In this document: positions 4,392 through 5,320 of the stretch, one piece after another
Layout: each line of letters opens with the position of its first letter
How positions within the stretch are numbered: the stretch's first letter is position 1
DNA from: Firmicutes bacterium ADurb.Bin467
Lineage (GTDB): Bacteria; Bacillota; Clostridia; Christensenellales; Aristaeellaceae
Assembly: GCA_002068815.1 (NCBI GenBank)
Contig: MWAC01000120.1
Location: 1 to 5,320, forward strand
Direction of reading: 5' to 3'
DNA: 5,320 bases
Translations under genes and position numbers: made by a program
Notes under the pieces: model-generated
The model's input: only the letters and a program-made list of their open reading frames with translations
Told to the model about the DNA's origin: nothing
Database searches by the model: none

Positions 4392-5320
4392 TCACACCAC
4401 CTTTATCGAAAACTGCGGACACGCGCCCGCGCAGTAGCCGCAGAGGACGCACTTCTCCATGTCGACCGCCGCGCGGCCGTTCTCGACCCGGATCGCGCCC
4501 TGTCCGCATCGCTCGGCGCACCGGCCGCAGCCCTCGCACCAGTCGTGCACCATCACGCGCCGCTGCCGCTTCGAAAGCGGCGCGAGGACGCCGAAATCCC
4601 CGTCGAACGCCCGCACGTTCGCGTCGATTTCCGCAAACGACTGCATGCCGACCGCGACCGCGTCGATCCACGGCAGCGAGAGGATGTACTTTAGCGCCGC
4701 CGCGGAGTCCCCGATCAGGTGGCCGCCGCCGAGCGCCTTCATCGCGAAGATGCCTGTCCCCCGCCCGTGCGCGCGCTCGATCGCGCCCTCCATGTCCGAA
4801 AGCGTCCCGCCCCGTATGCCGAGCCCGCGCGCGTTGATCAGCGGGTGGACGATCTCGATCTCCGGGAAGCGCCCGGCGGCGTCGACGGCCCCGACATAGT
4901 GCGTGCTGATTCCGACCGCGCCGACCCTGCCGAGCGACTTCTGCTTCGACAGATATTCCAGCGCCTCGTAGTGCCCGCGGAGCGTGTGCAGCGACTCCTG
5001 CTCGTGCAGGAGAAAGATGTCGACAAACTCGCGCTCGAGCCCCCGGAACGCGCGCTCGAGCGCCTCGGAGGCGGTTTTCCCGTCATAACAGTATGCCTTC
5101 GTGCTGACGATATAATCCGGCGCTTCCTTGAGGGCGCGCCGGATGTGGGGGTAGGTTCCGTATAGGTCCGCCGTGTCCAGAAAGCGGACGCCGCGCCCGT
5201 AGGCGTAGACCAGAAGGTCCGCGCCGACTTCCGCGGGGAAATCCGCCTGCAGCGGCGACATCGTCAGCGTGCCGAAGCACAGCCTGGTCACCGTCGGGCC
5301 GGAGGCGCCCAGCCTTACCG
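4392..5320 (-). CDS. Aldo/keto reductase with C-terminal 2x[4Fe-4S] ferredoxin domain, 5' partial
   Basis: An NAD(P)H-type oxidoreductase with an aldo/keto reductase barrel and an iron-sulfur tail; the substrate is unknown. Numbering from the GTG at 5291, the catalytic tetrad is Asp39 and Tyr44 (FLDTADLYG), Lys65 (VSTKAY) and His96 (FLLHEQ). The tail carries two cluster motifs, Cys252/255/258/262 (CEGCGRCAERC) and Cys281/284/287/291 (CVLCGYCAGACP), so electrons may pass between ferredoxin-like centres and the barrel. The frame stays open past that GTG to the window edge and reads VRLGASGPTVTRLCFGTLT, the normal N-terminus of the family. The true start therefore lies a few codons outside and the GTG is internal. 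It ends at TGA 4394-4392, two bases before ruvX, and is probably co-transcribed with it. No functional link to RuvX is evident. Confidence 0.93.
   Translation of the reverse strand, partial: VRLGASGPTVTRLCFGTLTMSPLQADFPAEVGADLLVYAYGRGVRFLDTADLYGTYPHIRRALKEAPDYIVSTKAYCYDGKTASEALERAFRGLEREFVDIFLLHEQESLHTLRGHYEALEYLSKQKSLGRVGAVGISTHYVGAVDAAGRFPEIEIVHPLINARGLGIRGGTLSDMEGAIERAHGRGTGIFAMKALGGGHLIGDSAAALKYILSLPWIDAVAVGMQSFAEIDANVRAFDGDFGVLAPLSKRQRRVMVHDWCEGCGRCAERCGQGAIRVENGRAAVDMEKCVLCGYCAGACPQFSIKVV
4397..4404 (-). promoter_or_regulatory. Ribosome binding site deciding the GTG start of ruvX
   Basis: AAAGGTGG on the minus strand lies seven bases before GTG 4389 and one base before the alternative GTG 4395. 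The spacing favours 4389, which also gives the usual RuvX N-terminus MRVLCLD. Confidence 0.65.

Noticed and set aside
2839..4437. Long plus-strand open frame of 532 codons
   Set aside because: It lies wholly antisense to licD, the RuvX fusion and intergenic joints. Its product is a low-complexity mix of Arg, Val, His, Leu and Asp with no motif, as expected from the complement of GC-rich genes, and it crosses three well-supported genes.
4396..4671. N-terminal extension of the RuvX frame
   Set aside because: The extension is a shadow of the ferredoxin tail of the reductase. RuvX proteins begin at the MRVLCLDVG segment, which has a well-spaced ribosome binding site.
1..5320. tRNA, rRNA, CRISPR array, insertion sequence or phage features
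   Set aside because: I saw no regularly spaced direct repeats, no terminal inverted repeats with a transposase and no tRNA-like cloverleaf. Coding density leaves no gap longer than about 60 bases.

Overview
The window is a GC-rich (about two-thirds by eye), densely coded piece of bacterial chromosome with seven protein genes and no RNA genes, mobile elements or CRISPR arrays. The gene content points to Bacillota, most likely a high-GC member of Clostridia. The clues are a C-terminal RqcH (NFACT) gene, a RuvX joined to the DUF1292/YrzB family that normally sits next to ruvX in Bacillota, a ferredoxin-tailed aldo/keto reductase and strong Shine-Dalgarno sites. The taxonomic call is an inference from gene families only.

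Layout. Two genes run rightward: the 3' part of rqcH (1-1079, 5' end outside the window) and a GNAT acetyltransferase (1083-1505) 3 nt behind it. They meet a leftward block head-on at a strong hairpin terminator (1504-1531). Read leftward from the right edge, the block holds: an aldo/keto reductase with a 2x[4Fe-4S] ferredoxin tail (4392-5320, 5' end outside the window); a RuvX/YqgF-DUF1292 fusion (3646-4389); a LicD-family phosphotransferase (2806-3639); an IspD/TarI-type cytidylyltransferase (2159-2809); and a 182-residue uncharacterised protein (1553-2101). The first four are spaced +2, +6 and -4 nt, so they are probably one transcript. The last has its own strong ribosome binding site after a 57-nt gap that contains a GC-rich hairpin.

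How the genes relate. RqcH acts in ribosome rescue and RuvX in 16S rRNA maturation or Holliday-junction processing; both are housekeeping. The LicD and IspD-like genes share an ATGA stop/start overlap and make a plausible two-step cassette: the cytidylyltransferase makes a CDP-activated alcohol, and LicD transfers its phospho-alcohol group to a surface glycan. The most unusual points are the RuvX-DUF1292 fusion, which carries what looks like a leftover ribosome binding site and start codon at the junction, and the IspD-like/LicD pair, which resembles in architecture the mammalian ISPD (CRPPA)/fukutin-FKRP pathway.
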